Program-made: the position numbers and the translations under genes | Shown: positions 1 through 9,181 of the stretch, piece by piece | Numbering within the stretch: position 1 is the stretch's first letter | Layout: each line of letters opens with the position of its first letter | Notes under the pieces: model-generated | Told to the model about the DNA's origin: nothing | Databases searched by the model: none | The model's input: only the letters and a program-made list of their open reading frames with translations | Assembly (NCBI RefSeq): GCF_002286985.1 | Contig: NZ_NSKC01000005.1 | Span: forward strand, 186,001-250,000 | Source: Halorubrum salipaludis | GTDB lineage: Archaea; Halobacteriota; Halobacteria; Halobacteriales; Haloferacaceae | Direction: 5' to 3' | DNA length: 64,000 bases

Positions 1-14
1 GGCTGGATCACCCC

Positions 15-1055
15 ATGAAGGCCGTCCAGTTCGACTCCCATGGCGACCGCGACGTGATCGAATACGGCGAGTTCCCGGACCCCGAGCCGGACCGCGGCGA
101 GGTCCTCGTCGACGTCAAGGCGGGCGCGCTGAACCACCTTGATATCTGGACGCGACGCGGGATGCCCGGCATCGACCTGGAGATGCCGCACATCCCCGGC
201 AGCGACGCGGCCGGCGTCGTCGAGGCCGTCGGCGAGGGCGTGACGCGCTTCGAGCCCGGCGATCGCGTCGCCGTGAGCGCCGGCGTCTCCTGCGGCGAGT
301 GCGAGTTCTGCCGCCACGGCGAGGAGTCGCTGTGTCCCTCCTTCCACATCATCGGCGAGCACGTCCGCGGCGTCCACGCCGAGCGCGCGGCCGTGCCCGC
401 CGAGAACCTCGTGCCGGTCCCATCGGGCGTCGACTGGGAGGTCGCGGGCTCCGCCTCCCTCGTCTTCCAGACCGCGTGGCGGATGCTCCAGACCCGCGCC
501 GATATCGAGGCCGGCGAGAAGGTGCTCGTCCTGGGCGCCTCCGGCGGCGTCGGCCACGCCGCGGTGCAGATCGCGGACCACGCCGGCTGCGAGGTGTTCG
601 CGACCGCCTCCACCGAGGAGAAGCTCTCGCACGCCGAGGAGTGCGGCGCCGACCACGTCATCGACTACGAGGCGAACGACTTCGCCGAGGAGATCGCCGA
701 ACTGACCGACCGCCGCGGCGTCGACGTCGTCGTCGACCACATCGGCGAGGCGACGTACCCGAACTCGCTGAAGTCGATGGCGAAGGGCGGTCGGCTCGTC
801 ACCTGCGGCGCGACCACCGGCCCGAACCCCGACGCCGGACTCAACCGGATCTTCTGGAACCAGCTGTCCGTGATCGGCTCGACGATGGCGACCCCCGGCG
901 AGGTCGACGACGTGCTGGAGCTCGTCTGGGACGGCACGTTCGAGCCGCGCGTCCGCGAGACGCTCCCGATGAGCGAGGCCGCGCGCGCCCACGAGATGAT
1001 CGAGAACCGTGAGGGCTTTGGCAAAGTGGTCGTTAGACCGGACAGTGAGCTCTGA
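15..1055 (+). CDS. Zinc-type medium-chain dehydrogenase/reductase (alcohol dehydrogenase or quinone reductase like)
   Basis: A 346-residue MDR-superfamily oxidoreductase, full family length. The N-terminal GroES-like half carries the structural zinc cysteines C93, C96, C99 and C107. The nucleotide-binding half has the Rossmann motif GASGGVG at 174-180. The usual catalytic-zinc residues are absent: ALNHLD stands where CGxCxTD would be, and GSDAAG replaces the GHE motif. It therefore probably binds only structural zinc, as in quinone-reductase-like members that use NAD(P)H. The substrate cannot be told. The next gene starts inside its last codons, so the two are probably co-transcribed. The 14 bases before the start are all that is visible upstream, so the promoter is outside the window. 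Confidence 0.9.
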   Translation: MKAVQFDSHGDRDVIEYGEFPDPEPDRGEVLVDVKAGALNHLDIWTRRGMPGIDLEMPHIPGSDAAGVVEAVGEGVTRFEPGDRVAVSAGVSCGECEFCRHGEESLCPSFHIIGEHVRGVHAERAAVPAENLVPVPSGVDWEVAGSASLVFQTAWRMLQTRADIEAGEKVLVLGASGGVGHAAVQIADHAGCEVFATASTEEKLSHAEECGADHVIDYEANDFAEEIAELTDRRGVDVVVDHIGEATYPNSLKSMAKGGRLVTCGATTGPNPDAGLNRIFWNQLSVIGSTMATPGEVDDVLELVWDGTFEPRVRETLPMSEAARAHEMIENREGFGKVVVRPDSEL

Positions 1056-1383
1056 AGACGACGGCGACGCCGGCGAGAGCACGGACGGCGGCTACGTCCA
1101 CGTGCCGGGCGAGGTCGGCGACGACGGGGGCACCCCGGGCAGAGACGACACCGGGGACTCCGAGCCCGAGGCCGACGGCTTCGGCCGGAAGGGGTGGGCG
1201 CTGACGGCGGTGCTTTTCACCTGCATCCTCGTCATCCCCGGCATCATCTACGTGTACCCGTACGCCGCGGGGGCGCTCGGCTTCTCGTTTTTCGCGACGT
1301 ACCTCGCCCTGCCGCTCGTCCCGGCGGTCCTACTCGGGCTGGTCGCCGTCTGGTCGATGACCGCGGCGACGCGGGACCAGTAG
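1045..1383 (+). CDS. Small haloarchaeal membrane protein with two transmembrane helices
   Basis: A 112-residue protein of unknown function. The first 45 residues are acidic and glycine-rich. Two strongly hydrophobic segments follow, about residues 50-68 (starting [10 protein letters not shown]) and 76-103, and a short polar tail ends in ATRDQ. I chose the GTG at 1045, which overlaps the end of the dehydrogenase by 11 bases; an in-frame codon at 1009 would add 12 residues that duplicate the upstream gene's coding space. It resembles small haloarchaeal DUF membrane proteins, but I cannot name the family with certainty. The overlap suggests translation coupled to the upstream gene. Confidence 0.7.
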   Translation: MSSEDDGDAGESTDGGYVHVPGEVGDDGGTPGRDDTGDSEPEADGFGRKGWALTAVLFTCILVIPGIIYVYPYAAGALGFSFFATYLALPLVPAVLLGLVAVWSMTAATRDQ

Positions 1384-1477
1384 ACGGGCGCCGGTCGACG
1401 GCGCCGCGGTGGCGCCGCTCTCCCGCCCCCGCGCGCCGAACGACAACCGTTTTGAACGACACCCGCGCAGTAGCGAT

Positions 1478-2056
1478 ATGTTGATCACCGTCTCCGGCCC
1501 GCCGGGAAGCGGGAAGAGCACGAACGCAGCGGCCCTCGCCGATCGACTCGACCTCGATCACGTCTCCGGCGGGGACATCTTCCGCGAGATGGCGGCCGAA
1601 CGCGACATGACGCCCGTCGAGTTCAACGAGTTCGCGGAGGAGGACCCCCAGATCGACCGGGACCTGGACCGCCGGCTCCACGAGATCGCCGCGACCCGCG
1701 ACGACCTCGTGCTGGAGTCGCGGCTCGCCGGCTGGCTCTCCGCGGACCACGCCGACTTCCGGTTCTGGTTCGACGCCCCCGTCTCGACCCGCGCCGAGCG
1801 CATCGCCGAGCGCGAGGCGAAGCCGGTCGACCGCGCGAAGGCCGAGACGGAGCGCCGCGAGGCCTCCGAGCGGAAGCGGTACCGCGAGTACTACGACGTC
1901 GACATCGACGACCTGTCGATCTACGACGCCGCGTACAACACCGCTCGGTGGGGGCCGGAGCCGTTCATCGACGTCCTCGTCGCGACCATCGACGCGTACG
2001 ACCCCGAGACAGACGAGGGGAAGGCGCCGATCGAGGGCGTGAGCTACGACTTCTGA
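1478..2056 (+). CDS. cmk: (d)CMP kinase, archaeal AAA-type cytidylate kinase
   Basis: A 192-residue cytosolic nucleoside monophosphate kinase that phosphorylates CMP/dCMP with ATP. The P-loop GPPGSGKST lies at residues 7-15, and the substrate-side motif [10 protein letters not shown] follows at about 33-42, typical of archaeal cytidylate kinases. ESRLAGW and an arginine-rich lid region around residue 110 are also visible. I chose the ATG directly before LITVSGPPG; an upstream in-frame codon would add a 23-residue leader rich in arginine and proline that does not look like this family. It is followed after 35 bases by cbf5 on the same strand, a neighbour relationship I recall from other haloarchaea. 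Confidence 0.92.
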   Translation: MLITVSGPPGSGKSTNAAALADRLDLDHVSGGDIFREMAAERDMTPVEFNEFAEEDPQIDRDLDRRLHEIAATRDDLVLESRLAGWLSADHADFRFWFDAPVSTRAERIAEREAKPVDRAKAETERREASERKRYREYYDVDIDDLSIYDAAYNTARWGPEPFIDVLVATIDAYDPETDEGKAPIEGVSYDF

Positions 2057-2091
2057 CCGCCGAACACCCGTTACACTCTCTACACCCCCGC

Positions 2092-3096
2092 ATGACTCGA
2101 CACGCAGACGACACCGATTCCGACGACGACTCCGAATCCGATCGCGGCGAGGATCCCCTCCGAGCCCCGCCCGACCAGCGGTCGGTCCCGGAGCTGCTCC
2201 GGTTCGGCGTCGTCAACGTCGACAAGCCCGCCGGCCCCTCCTCCCACCAGCTCTCCGCGTGGGTGCGCGACGCGATCAACGAGACGCTGGCGGCGCTGGA
2301 CCCGGACGGTCCCCGGATCGACGGGGTCGCACATGCCGGGACGCTCGACCCCAAGGTCACGGGCTGTCTCCCGACGCTGACCGGCGACGCGACCCGCGCC
2401 GCGCAGGTGTTTCTGGAGGGCAGCAAGGAGTACGTCTCGGTGCTGGAGCTCCACGGGTCGCCCCCCGCAGACTTCCGCGACGTGGTCGCCGAGTTCGAGG
2501 CGGAGATCTACCAGAAGCCGCCGCGCAAGAGCGCGGTGACCCGCCGGCTCCGCACCCGCACGATCCACGACCTCGACGTGCTGGCGGTCGACGACCGACA
2601 GGCCCTCCTCCGGATCCGGTGCGAGTCCGGGACGTATATCCGGAAGCTGTGTCACGACATCGGCCTCGCGACCGGCGTCGGCGCGCACATGGGCCACCTC
2701 CGACGCACCGCCACCGACCCCTTCGACGACGGCGACTTACACCCCTTACAGGACCTCGTCGACGGGCTGGCGTGGGCCGAGGCGGGCGACGAGGAGCTCC
2801 TCCGCGAGGTCGTCCGCCCCGCCGAGGACGCGCTGGTCCACCTTCCGAGCGTGACGATCGCACCCTCCGCCGCGCGCAACGTCGCCACCGGCGCGCCCGT
2901 CTACGCCCCCGGCGTGATCGAGGCGGACGGCGTCGACGCCGACGAGGGCCCGGACGAGAACGGCGACGGAAGCGACGACGCCCCGCTCGTCGCCTGCCAC
3001 ACTCCAGACGGTTCCGCGGTGTGTCTCGGCCGGCTGGTCGGCGATCCGGAGGCCGAATCTGGCGTCGTCGTCTCGCTGGAGCGCGTGCTCGTCTGA
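2092..3096 (+). CDS. cbf5: rRNA pseudouridine synthase Cbf5/TruB, H/ACA RNP catalytic subunit
   Basis: A 334-residue pseudouridine synthase. In archaea it converts uridine to pseudouridine in rRNA guided by H/ACA RNAs (with Nop10, Gar1 and L7Ae) and can modify tRNA U55. After an acidic N-terminal extension (1-30), NVDKPAGPSSHQ (42-53) and the catalytic loop HAGTLDPKVTG (81-91) with aspartate D86 are clear. The RNA-binding motif around YIRKLCHDIG follows. The last ~100 residues form a PUA domain interrupted by an acidic, asparagine/aspartate-rich insert typical of halophiles. The chosen ATG begins the acidic extension; an earlier in-frame start would overlap cmk. tRNA-Pro lies 74 bases downstream. 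Confidence 0.95.
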   Translation: MTRHADDTDSDDDSESDRGEDPLRAPPDQRSVPELLRFGVVNVDKPAGPSSHQLSAWVRDAINETLAALDPDGPRIDGVAHAGTLDPKVTGCLPTLTGDATRAAQVFLEGSKEYVSVLELHGSPPADFRDVVAEFEAEIYQKPPRKSAVTRRLRTRTIHDLDVLAVDDRQALLRIRCESGTYIRKLCHDIGLATGVGAHMGHLRRTATDPFDDGDLHPLQDLVDGLAWAEAGDEELLREVVRPAEDALVHLPSVTIAPSAARNVATGAPVYAPGVIEADGVDADEGPDENGDGSDDAPLVACHTPDGSAVCLGRLVGDPEAESGVVVSLERVLV

Positions 3097-3134
3097 GGGC
3101 GTCGGAGTCGGCGGAGACGAGTGAAACGAAGTCC

Positions 3135-3141
3135 TTAATTA
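3135..3141 (+). promoter_or_regulatory. TATA box of tRNA-Pro
   Basis: TTAATTA sits 30-36 bases before the mature tRNA 5' end, in an otherwise GC-rich gap. The position fits an archaeal TBP site with a very short 5' leader trimmed by RNase P. Confidence 0.6.
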
Positions 3142-3170
3142 CCGGACTCTCATTTTTCCGGATGCAGACA

Positions 3171-3241
3171 GGGACCGTGGGGTAGTGGTATCCTATGCGG
3201 ATGGGGTCCGTATGACCTGAGTTCGACTCTCAGCGGTCCCA
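3171..3241 (+). tRNA. tRNA-Pro(GGG)
   Basis: A 71-base tRNA. Acceptor arms GGGACCG and CGGTCCC pair over 7 bp, followed by discriminator A. The D arm keeps A14 and G18-G19 with a short three-pair stem. The anticodon stem TGCGG/CCGTA encloses ATGGGGT, so the anticodon is GGG (proline codons CCC/CCU). The T stem CTGAG/CTCAG encloses TTCGACT. The 3' CCA is not encoded (the genome continues CTTCG) and there is no intron. Confidence 0.97.
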
Positions 3242-3300
3242 CTTCGACTTTTCACACCGTCAGCGGCGCCGACACCTCCTTCGCGAACGACTTCGGAACT

Positions 3301-3936
3301 TCAGACCCCCTCGACGAGCTGTCGCAGTTGGTCGGGCGACAGCGCGCCGCGCGCCGTCCGGCCCTCGTACTCGAACGTCGGGACGCCGCCGACCTTCGCG
3401 TCCCGCGCTTCGGCGAACGCGCTCCGAAGCCGCGCGCGGCGGTCCTCGTCGCGGATCGCGCTCCGTATCTCGTTGCCCTCGATTCCGACCCCCTCGGCGA
3501 GATCGGCGAGCACGTCTGCGTCCCCGATCTCCCGCCCGTCGACCCAGAGCGCCTCGAATATGGCCTCGTCGAAGTCGAGCCACCGGTCCGGACGCGCCTC
3601 GCTCACGTACAGCGAGGCGACCTGCGCGTCGAACGAGTCCACGCGCTCGGGGAGGTCGTCGAGGTCGAGCATCGCCTCGGCGCCGTACTCGTCGCGCAGA
3701 CGATCTACGTCCCGGCGGACCCGCTCGAAGTACCCCTCGTCTTTCCCGTCGTCGATCGAGTGGATGATCTCGCCGTCGGGGCCCCGCTTGTGACCGCGGA
3801 GGTCGTAGGGACGCCAGCCGATCGCGAGCTCGCGGTCCCGCGTCTCCTGGTACGCCGCGAGCGACCGGCGACCGAGGTAACAGAACGGGCAGACGTAATC
3901 CGAGTAGATCGCGACGGCGTCGTCAGAATCGTCCAT
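3301..3936 (-). CDS. DsbA/FrnE-family thiol oxidoreductase
   Basis: A 211-residue thioredoxin-fold protein of the DsbA/FrnE group (2-hydroxychromene-2-carboxylate isomerase-like). The redox centre CPFC is at residues 16-19 in the context IYSDYVCPFCYLG, and the cis-proline loop GGVPTF is at 183-188. An alpha-helical insertion lies between. There is no signal peptide or lipobox, so it is probably cytosolic and acts on disulfides or as an isomerase; the substrate is unknown. I chose the ATG at MDDSDDAVA; a longer reading would add a basic 51-residue stretch that overlaps the promoter area of rfcL on the other strand. It is divergent from rfcL. Confidence 0.88.
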   Translation of the reverse strand: MDDSDDAVAIYSDYVCPFCYLGRRSLAAYQETRDRELAIGWRPYDLRGHKRGPDGEIIHSIDDGKDEGYFERVRRDVDRLRDEYGAEAMLDLDDLPERVDSFDAQVASLYVSEARPDRWLDFDEAIFEALWVDGREIGDADVLADLAEGVGIEGNEIRSAIRDEDRRARLRSAFAEARDAKVGGVPTFEYEGRTARGALSPDQLRQLVEGV

Positions 3937-4121
3937 CACCGTCCGATACGGCCGCCGACCTGATAAGCGTCCGAGTGACCTGGGCGGTACCGCGAGCGGT
4001 GTGTCGGCCGGGGGAAGCGGCCGAGCCGGTAGCGGACCGGGAACGGTCGAGAGGGGCGACCGGCTCCGGTCGCTCCTGGCGCTCCGCAACCACTAAACGC
4101 GGCTCGCTCCTTGCACCGGTA

Positions 4122-5642
4122 ATGGCCGACTGGACGGAGAAGTACCGCCCGAGCACGCTCTCGGAGGTCCGCGGCAACGACAAGGCCCGCGACGCGTTCG
4201 CGGAGTGGGCGCGGTCGTGGGACGACCACCGCGAGGCCGTCGTCCTCCACGGGAGCCCGGGCGTCGGGAAGACGAGCGCGGCCCACGCGCTCGCGAACGA
4301 CATGGGGTGGGAGACGGTCGAGCTGAACGCCTCCGACCAGCGCACCGCAGACGTCATCGAGCGCTTTGCGGGACGGGCCGCGCGCAACGCCACCCTCGGC
4401 GGGAGCGCGGCGGGCGGCGGCGCGGCCGGGGGCGACACGGCCTCCCGCCAGCTCGTCATCCTGGACGAGGCCGACAACATCCACGGCAACTACGACCGCG
4501 GCGGGGCCTCGGCGATCACGAAGCTGGTCAAGGAGTCGGGCCAGCCCATCGTCCTCATCGCCAACGACTACTACGACATGGCGCGCGGGCTCCGGAACGC
4601 GACACAGGAGATCGAGTTCCGCGACGTCTCCGCGCGCTCCATCGTCCCCGTCCTCCGCGACGTGTGTCGGAAGGAGGGGATCGAGTTCGAGTCCGACGCC
4701 TTAGAGCGGATCGCGGAGCGCAACCGCGGCGACCTCCGCGGCGCGATCAACGACCTGCAGGCCGCCACCGAGGGCCGGGACGCGATTGCGGTCGAGGACG
4801 TGGTCACCGGCGACCGCGACAAGGCGCTCGGCCTGTTCCCGTTCCTCGACGCGGTCCTCAAAGAGGAGTCGGCGGAGGAGGCGCTCCAGTCGGCGTACGC
4901 GGTCGACGAGACGCCCGACGACCTCACGAAGTGGATCGAGAACAACGTCCTCGACGTGTACGAGCCGATGGAGGCGGTCCGCGCGTACGACTTCCTCGCG
5001 AACGCCGACGTGTGGCTGGGGCGCGTCCGCGCCACGCAGAACTACTCGTACTGGCGCTACGCCACCGACAACGCTGCCGCGGGCGTCGCCGCCGCGCGCG
5101 ACGGGGAGAAGGGCGGGTGGACCCGCTACGGCCGCCCGCAGTTCTGGTCGTCCTCGGACGCCACCGCGGACGAGGTGGTCGGGCAGATCGCGGCCGCGAG
5201 CGGGTGCAGCGTCGCGACCGCGCGCCGCGAGGTGCTCCCGTTCCTGCAGGCGGTCACCCACCACTGTAAGCCCCGGGAGCTGACGGTCGCGATGGCGGCG
5301 GCCTACGACCTCGACGAGGCGGGCGTCGCCTTCGTCACCGGCTCCGGCGAGTCGACGAACAAGGTGGAATCGATCGTCGAGGACGCGCAGGCGCTCCGCG
5401 AGGAGCGGATGGAGGACCACGCCGAGGGCGCCTTCGCCGGGGGGCGCCGCGCGGCGAACGAGTCCGATTCGGCCGACGGCGACGGCGGGGTCGACGGATC
5501 CGACGGGGCCACCGAGAGCGGAGACGACGGCACAGCTGCCGACCAGACGGCGCTCGGTGACGACGGGACCGCTGACGACGGCGCTGCCGGCGAGGACACC
5601 GACGGCGACGACGGGCAGGCGGGGCTGGGCGACTTCGTCTGA
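4122..5642 (+). CDS. rfcL: Replication factor C large subunit
   Basis: A 506-residue AAA+ clamp-loader subunit that, with RfcS, loads PCNA onto primed DNA. Walker A GSPGVGKT is at 44-51, ELNASDQRT at 67-75, and the Walker B stretch LVILDEADNIHG at 111-122. The middle and C-terminal collar region is followed by a long acidic Asp/Gly/Ser-rich linker (about residue 440 on). The protein ends in QAGLGDFV, which fits a PIP box (QxxLxxF) for docking onto PCNA. The start is the ATG before ADWTEKYRPS, a sequence conserved at the N-terminus of this family; earlier in-frame codons give an unlikely basic leader. Confidence 0.96.
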   Translation: MADWTEKYRPSTLSEVRGNDKARDAFAEWARSWDDHREAVVLHGSPGVGKTSAAHALANDMGWETVELNASDQRTADVIERFAGRAARNATLGGSAAGGGAAGGDTASRQLVILDEADNIHGNYDRGGASAITKLVKESGQPIVLIANDYYDMARGLRNATQEIEFRDVSARSIVPVLRDVCRKEGIEFESDALERIAERNRGDLRGAINDLQAATEGRDAIAVEDVVTGDRDKALGLFPFLDAVLKEESAEEALQSAYAVDETPDDLTKWIENNVLDVYEPMEAVRAYDFLANADVWLGRVRATQNYSYWRYATDNAAAGVAAARDGEKGGWTRYGRPQFWSSSDATADEVVGQIAAASGCSVATARREVLPFLQAVTHHCKPRELTVAMAAAYDLDEAGVAFVTGSGESTNKVESIVEDAQALREERMEDHAEGAFAGGRRAANESDSADGDGGVDGSDGATESGDDGTAADQTALGDDGTADDGAAGEDTDGDDGQAGLGDFV

Positions 5643-5698
5643 GCGAGCGGCGAACGGACGAGATCTGGCGGTAGAAGTCCGCGGTTACGGTTGCGGTA

Positions 5699-6904
5699 TC
5701 ACTCGCTCTGCGGCGTCTCCGAGCCGCTCCGAGAGCTGACCTCGGCGGATTCCGAGGCGGGACTCTCGTTCGGTTCGGGATCGACGGCGCCGGTCCCCTC
5801 GGGGTCGGTGAGGTCGACGCCGGTGAACTCGAACCGGGCGCCGCCCGCCCGGCTCTCCGCCACCGACACCTCCCAGCCGTGGGCCTCCGCGATGCGGTCG
5901 ACGATGGAGAGCCCGAACCCGGTCCCGTCGGTGTCGGTCGAGTGGCCCGGATCGAACACGGCGTCGCGGTCCGACGGGTCGATCCCCGCGCCGTCGTCGG
6001 CGACGTAAAAGCCGTCCGGCAGCCGACCCACGAACACCCGGAGCGACGGGTCGGTCTCGGACTCGTCGGTCTCGCCAGCGTCGCCTTCGAACGCGTCAGG
6101 CTCGGAGTCGGATCCTCGCCCGCCGCCGAAGGCGTCCGGATCGATCCCGTCGCTCGCTCGCTCGGCGCTCCCGTCGCCGATATCGATCGAGATGTCGTCA
6201 CCCGCCCCGTGTTCGATCGCGTTGCGGAAGAGGTTCTCCAGCGCCTGCCGGAGTCGCCCGCGGTCGCACTCGATCCACGGGAGCGGGTCGGCCACGACGA
6301 GATCGACGGCCTCCGGCGCGCCGATCGTCCGCCACGCCTGATCCACGACGGTCCGGAGGTCGATCGTCGCGGTCTCCTCGACCGTTCGCCCCTCGCGGGC
6401 GAGCGCGAGGAGGTCCCCGATGAGGTCGTCCATGTAGTCGAGGGCGTCCTGAGCGCGGTCCAGCCGCTCGTCGGCCTCCTCGCCGTCGAACTCCCGAGCT
6501 AGTTCGATGTTCCCCACCGCGACCGAGAGCGGATTCCGCAGGTCGTGCGACACGACGCTGGCGAACTCCTCTAACCGCTCGCGCTGCTGTTCGAGCTGTT
6601 TGCGGCGCTGGACCCGGTCGTCGGCGGGGAAGAGGTAGCCGACGACGTCGCCGTCCTCGTCGCGCGCTCCGCGCTCGTGGATCCACTCGCAGTCGTCCCC
6701 GACCGACAGTCGATACGTCACGTCGACCGGGCCCTCGTCGAGCGCGTCGCGGAGCCGGCTCCTGTCCTCCGACTCGACGACCCGGAGCCAGTCGGACCGC
6801 GGCAGCGCCTCCGGGTTCAGCCGCGACTCGCCGGCGGCCTCGACGACGAGCTGCGTCGGATCGCCGTCCGGTCGCCGATACGCGACCCCCGGCCGACTCC
6901 CCAT
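5699..6904 (-). CDS. Soluble PAS-type sensor histidine kinase
   Basis: A 401-residue histidine kinase without membrane segments, so a cytosolic sensor. A degenerate PAS-like region covers about residues 20-100 (WLRVVESEDRSRLRDAL, then WIHERGARDEDGDVVGYLF). A short coiled-coil linker (QRRKQLEQQRERLEEF) leads to the phospho-acceptor H120 in VVSHDLRNPL. The HATPase_c domain shows an N box ENLFRNAIEHG, a G1 box ADDGAGI and a G2 box GTGFGLSIVD, with an acidic insert between N and G1. The tail is acidic. I chose the ATG at MGSRPGVAYR because a TATA-like motif lies just upstream and within the longer reading. No response regulator is adjacent. Confidence 0.88.
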   Translation of the reverse strand: MGSRPGVAYRRPDGDPTQLVVEAAGESRLNPEALPRSDWLRVVESEDRSRLRDALDEGPVDVTYRLSVGDDCEWIHERGARDEDGDVVGYLFPADDRVQRRKQLEQQRERLEEFASVVSHDLRNPLSVAVGNIELAREFDGEEADERLDRAQDALDYMDDLIGDLLALAREGRTVEETATIDLRTVVDQAWRTIGAPEAVDLVVADPLPWIECDRGRLRQALENLFRNAIEHGAGDDISIDIGDGSAERASDGIDPDAFGGGRGSDSEPDAFEGDAGETDESETDPSLRVFVGRLPDGFYVADDGAGIDPSDRDAVFDPGHSTDTDGTGFGLSIVDRIAEAHGWEVSVAESRAGGARFEFTGVDLTDPEGTGAVDPEPNESPASESAEVSSRSGSETPQSE

Positions 6905-6938
6905 CGGCTGCGTCACACGTGATACACCCAACTGTTGG

Positions 6939-6946
6939 ATAATAAA
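6939..6946 (-). promoter_or_regulatory. TATA box of the soluble histidine kinase gene
   Basis: On the minus strand this reads TTTATTAT, 35-42 bases before the chosen start. It supports the shorter start at MGSRPG, since a start at 6991 would lie upstream of this promoter. Confidence 0.5.
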
Positions 6947-7120
6947 CCTTTCTCGTGTATCAGCTTTGTTACTGGAGACGACGGCATCCAATCAACATTA
7001 TCTGGCACTCAAACCCGTTAAAAGAGGGCCTTTCGGACAAAAACAAATCTCCTCGATAGTTCGGACACGTCTCTTATCACGGACAAAACACGTGTCTGAC
7101 AGCCTGATCGCGGAAGTCGG

Positions 7121-7128
7121 TTTTAATC
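7121..7128 (+). promoter_or_regulatory. TATA box of the second alcohol dehydrogenase
   Basis: TTTTAATC ends 22 bases before the ATG, the spacing expected for a leaderless haloarchaeal transcript. Upstream, GACACGT (7064-7070) and ACGTGTC (7090-7096) form an inverted repeat that could be a regulator site. Confidence 0.55.
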
Positions 7129-7150
7129 GCCTCCGGATCGTGGGGCCGGT

Positions 7151-8230
7151 ATGCGCGCCGCGATCCTCCGCGAGTACGGCGAACCGCTGGACGTCCGCGA
7201 GGTCCCCGACCCGGAGCCCGGCCCGGACGGCGCCGTGGTTCGCGTCGCGGCCTGCGGCGTCTGTCGGAGCGACTGGCACGCGTGGGCCGGCCACGGCGAG
7301 TGGGCCGACGACCGCGTCCCCCGCGGACAGGTGCTCGGCCACGAGCCCGCCGGCGAGGTGGTCGCGGTTGGCGACGCGGTCGAGCGCTTCGCGCCGGGCG
7401 ACCGCGTCGTCGTCCCCTTCTCGCTCGGCGACGGCACCTGTCCGCGCTGCCGGCGCGGACACGGGAACGTCTGCGACGACGGACGGGCGCTCGGCTTCGA
7501 GCCCGACGCCCCCGGCGCGTTCGCCGAGCGCGTCGCCGTCCCGGACGCCGACTACAACCTCGTCGAGCGCCCGCCGTGGCTCGGGGCCACCGCGGCGGCC
7601 GCGCTCGGCTGCCGGTACATGACGGCGTACCACGCCCTCGCGGAGCGGGCCGAACTCGGCGGCGGCGAGTGGCTGGCCGTCCACGGCTGCGGCGGCGTCG
7701 GGCTCTCCGCGGTCCAACTGGGCGACGCGCTCGGCGCCCGGACCGTCGCGGTCGACGTCGACGACGAGGCCCTCTCGTTCGCCCGCGATCTGGGCGCCGA
7801 CGAGACCGTGAACCCGACCGATCTCGGCGACGGCGAGACCGCGGTGCCGGACCGGATTCGCGACCTGACCGACGGCGGGGCGACCGTCTCGGTCGACGCG
7901 CTCGGGATCGCCGAGACGTGCCGGAACTCGGTCCGGTCCGTGCGCCCCCGGGGGACGCACGTGCAGGTCGGGCTGACCACCGAGGCCGAGCGCGGCGAGG
8001 TGTCGCTCCCGACCGACTGGATGACCCGCTGGGAGGTGTCGTTCGTCGGCTCGCGCGGGATGCCCCCGACGAGCTACGACGACCTGTTCGCCCTGATCGA
8101 AGCGACCGACGTGGACCCCGCCGCGCTGGTGAGCGACGATCTGGCGCTCTCGGCGGTCTCCGACCGGCTCGCCGCGATGGACGAGTACGACGCGCGCGGC
8201 GTTGAGGTCGTCACCGACTTCGCGAACTGA
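7151..8230 (+). CDS. Zinc-dependent alcohol dehydrogenase
   Basis: A 359-residue MDR-family dehydrogenase with both zinc sites largely intact. Catalytic-zinc ligands are visible as C38 in CGVCRSDWH, H64-E65 in GHEPAG, and a third cysteine in LGCRYMTAYHA. The structural zinc loop has C97, C100 and C108, with aspartate D94 where the first cysteine usually stands, a substitution also seen in some archaeal enzymes. The Rossmann motif is GCGGVGLSAVQ. It is expected to oxidise an alcohol or polyol with NAD(P); the substrate is unknown. Unlike the dehydrogenase at the left edge, it keeps the full catalytic site. It is monocistronic, convergent with the ABC importer operon, and preceded by a good TATA box. 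Confidence 0.93.
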   Translation: MRAAILREYGEPLDVREVPDPEPGPDGAVVRVAACGVCRSDWHAWAGHGEWADDRVPRGQVLGHEPAGEVVAVGDAVERFAPGDRVVVPFSLGDGTCPRCRRGHGNVCDDGRALGFEPDAPGAFAERVAVPDADYNLVERPPWLGATAAAALGCRYMTAYHALAERAELGGGEWLAVHGCGGVGLSAVQLGDALGARTVAVDVDDEALSFARDLGADETVNPTDLGDGETAVPDRIRDLTDGGATVSVDALGIAETCRNSVRSVRPRGTHVQVGLTTEAERGEVSLPTDWMTRWEVSFVGSRGMPPTSYDDLFALIEATDVDPAALVSDDLALSAVSDRLAAMDEYDARGVEVVTDFAN

Positions 8231-8254
8231 CGGTCCGCGGGACGGGGCCGCGTC

Positions 8255-9181
8255 TCACTCCTCGCTCCCGGAGCCGATCCCGGGGATGGCGACCCGGTCT
8301 TCGACGCGCTCCATCAGCTTCGACGCGGTGAGGACCAAGGCGAGGTACGTCACGCCGGTCACGACGAAGATGAGGGTGTACCGGAACGTCTCGGAGGCGA
8401 TCTGGTCGGCCCGGTAGTAGAGCTCGGGGACCGTGATGAAGCCCGCCAGCGACGAGTACTTGATCAGGTAGACGAACTCGTTGGTCCACGACGGGATCGC
8501 GTACCGGAGCCCCTGCGGGAGCACGACGTAGTAGATCGTCTCCAGCTTCGACAGGCCGATCGCGCGGCCAGCGGTGATCTGCCCCTCCTCGACGCTCTCT
8601 AAGGCGCCGCGGATGTACTCCGCCTGGTAGGCCGCCCCGTTGAGCGTGAACCCGAGGATCGCCACCCAGACCACGTCCCGCGCGAACACGCCCGAGAGCG
8701 CGCCGGGGACGTAGCTCGCGAGGTTGAGCCCGTAGTAGAGCACGAACAGCTGCGCGAGGAGGGGCGTCCCGCGCAACAGCTCCGTGTACCCCAGCGAGAC
8801 CCACGCCGAGAACCGGCCGTACACGCGGGCCACCGCCAGCGGGACGGCGAGGACGAAGCCGACCGCGAGGCTCACGGCGGTGATCACGACCGTGAGCCAC
8901 GTCCCCCGGGCCAGCTCCGGCGTGAGCTCGACGACGAACGCGGCGTCGGACGCGTACGCGGCGAGGCCCGGGATCGCCGCCAGCGTCGCCTCGACGGCGC
9001 CCGCCGGAACGAGCGGCTGTCCGACCGGCACGAGGACGCCCCCGAGCCATCGGTTGACCCAGCTCACGACGAGCCAGCCCCAGAACAGCGCCCCGGCGGC
9101 GACGAGGAGGAGCCGGCCGACCGAGCGATCGGAGTCGGCCACGCGTTCCCGGACCGTCGCGGGTCTCGTCGCGCTCGCCAT
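8255..9181 (-). CDS. Polar amino acid ABC transporter permease (second subunit)
   Basis: A 308-residue inner-membrane subunit of a His/Glu/Gln-type importer. After a cytosolic start and one additional hydrophobic N-terminal segment (about 25-45), the BPD_transp_1 core carries five or so helices. The cytoplasmic coupling motif reads YIRGALESVEEGQITAGRAIG, then QGLRYAIPSW. The ATG shares its A with the TGA of the upstream ATPase gene (TGATG), which fixes the start and implies translational coupling. A longer in-frame reading through the ATPase gene on this strand is an artefact of high GC. It pairs with the permease at 9924-10760, so the channel is heterodimeric. Confidence 0.93.
   Translation of the reverse strand: MASATRPATVRERVADSDRSVGRLLLVAAGALFWGWLVVSWVNRWLGGVLVPVGQPLVPAGAVEATLAAIPGLAAYASDAAFVVELTPELARGTWLTVVITAVSLAVGFVLAVPLAVARVYGRFSAWVSLGYTELLRGTPLLAQLFVLYYGLNLASYVPGALSGVFARDVVWVAILGFTLNGAAYQAEYIRGALESVEEGQITAGRAIGLSKLETIYYVVLPQGLRYAIPSWTNEFVYLIKYSSLAGFITVPELYYRADQIASETFRYTLIFVVTGVTYLALVLTASKLMERVEDRVAIPGIGSGSEE

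Noticed and set aside
7064-7096. Inverted repeat GACACGT/ACGTGTC as a definite operator
   Set aside because: Only 7 bp with a wide spacer and no adjacent regulator gene; mentioned as a possibility with the promoter but not called as a site.
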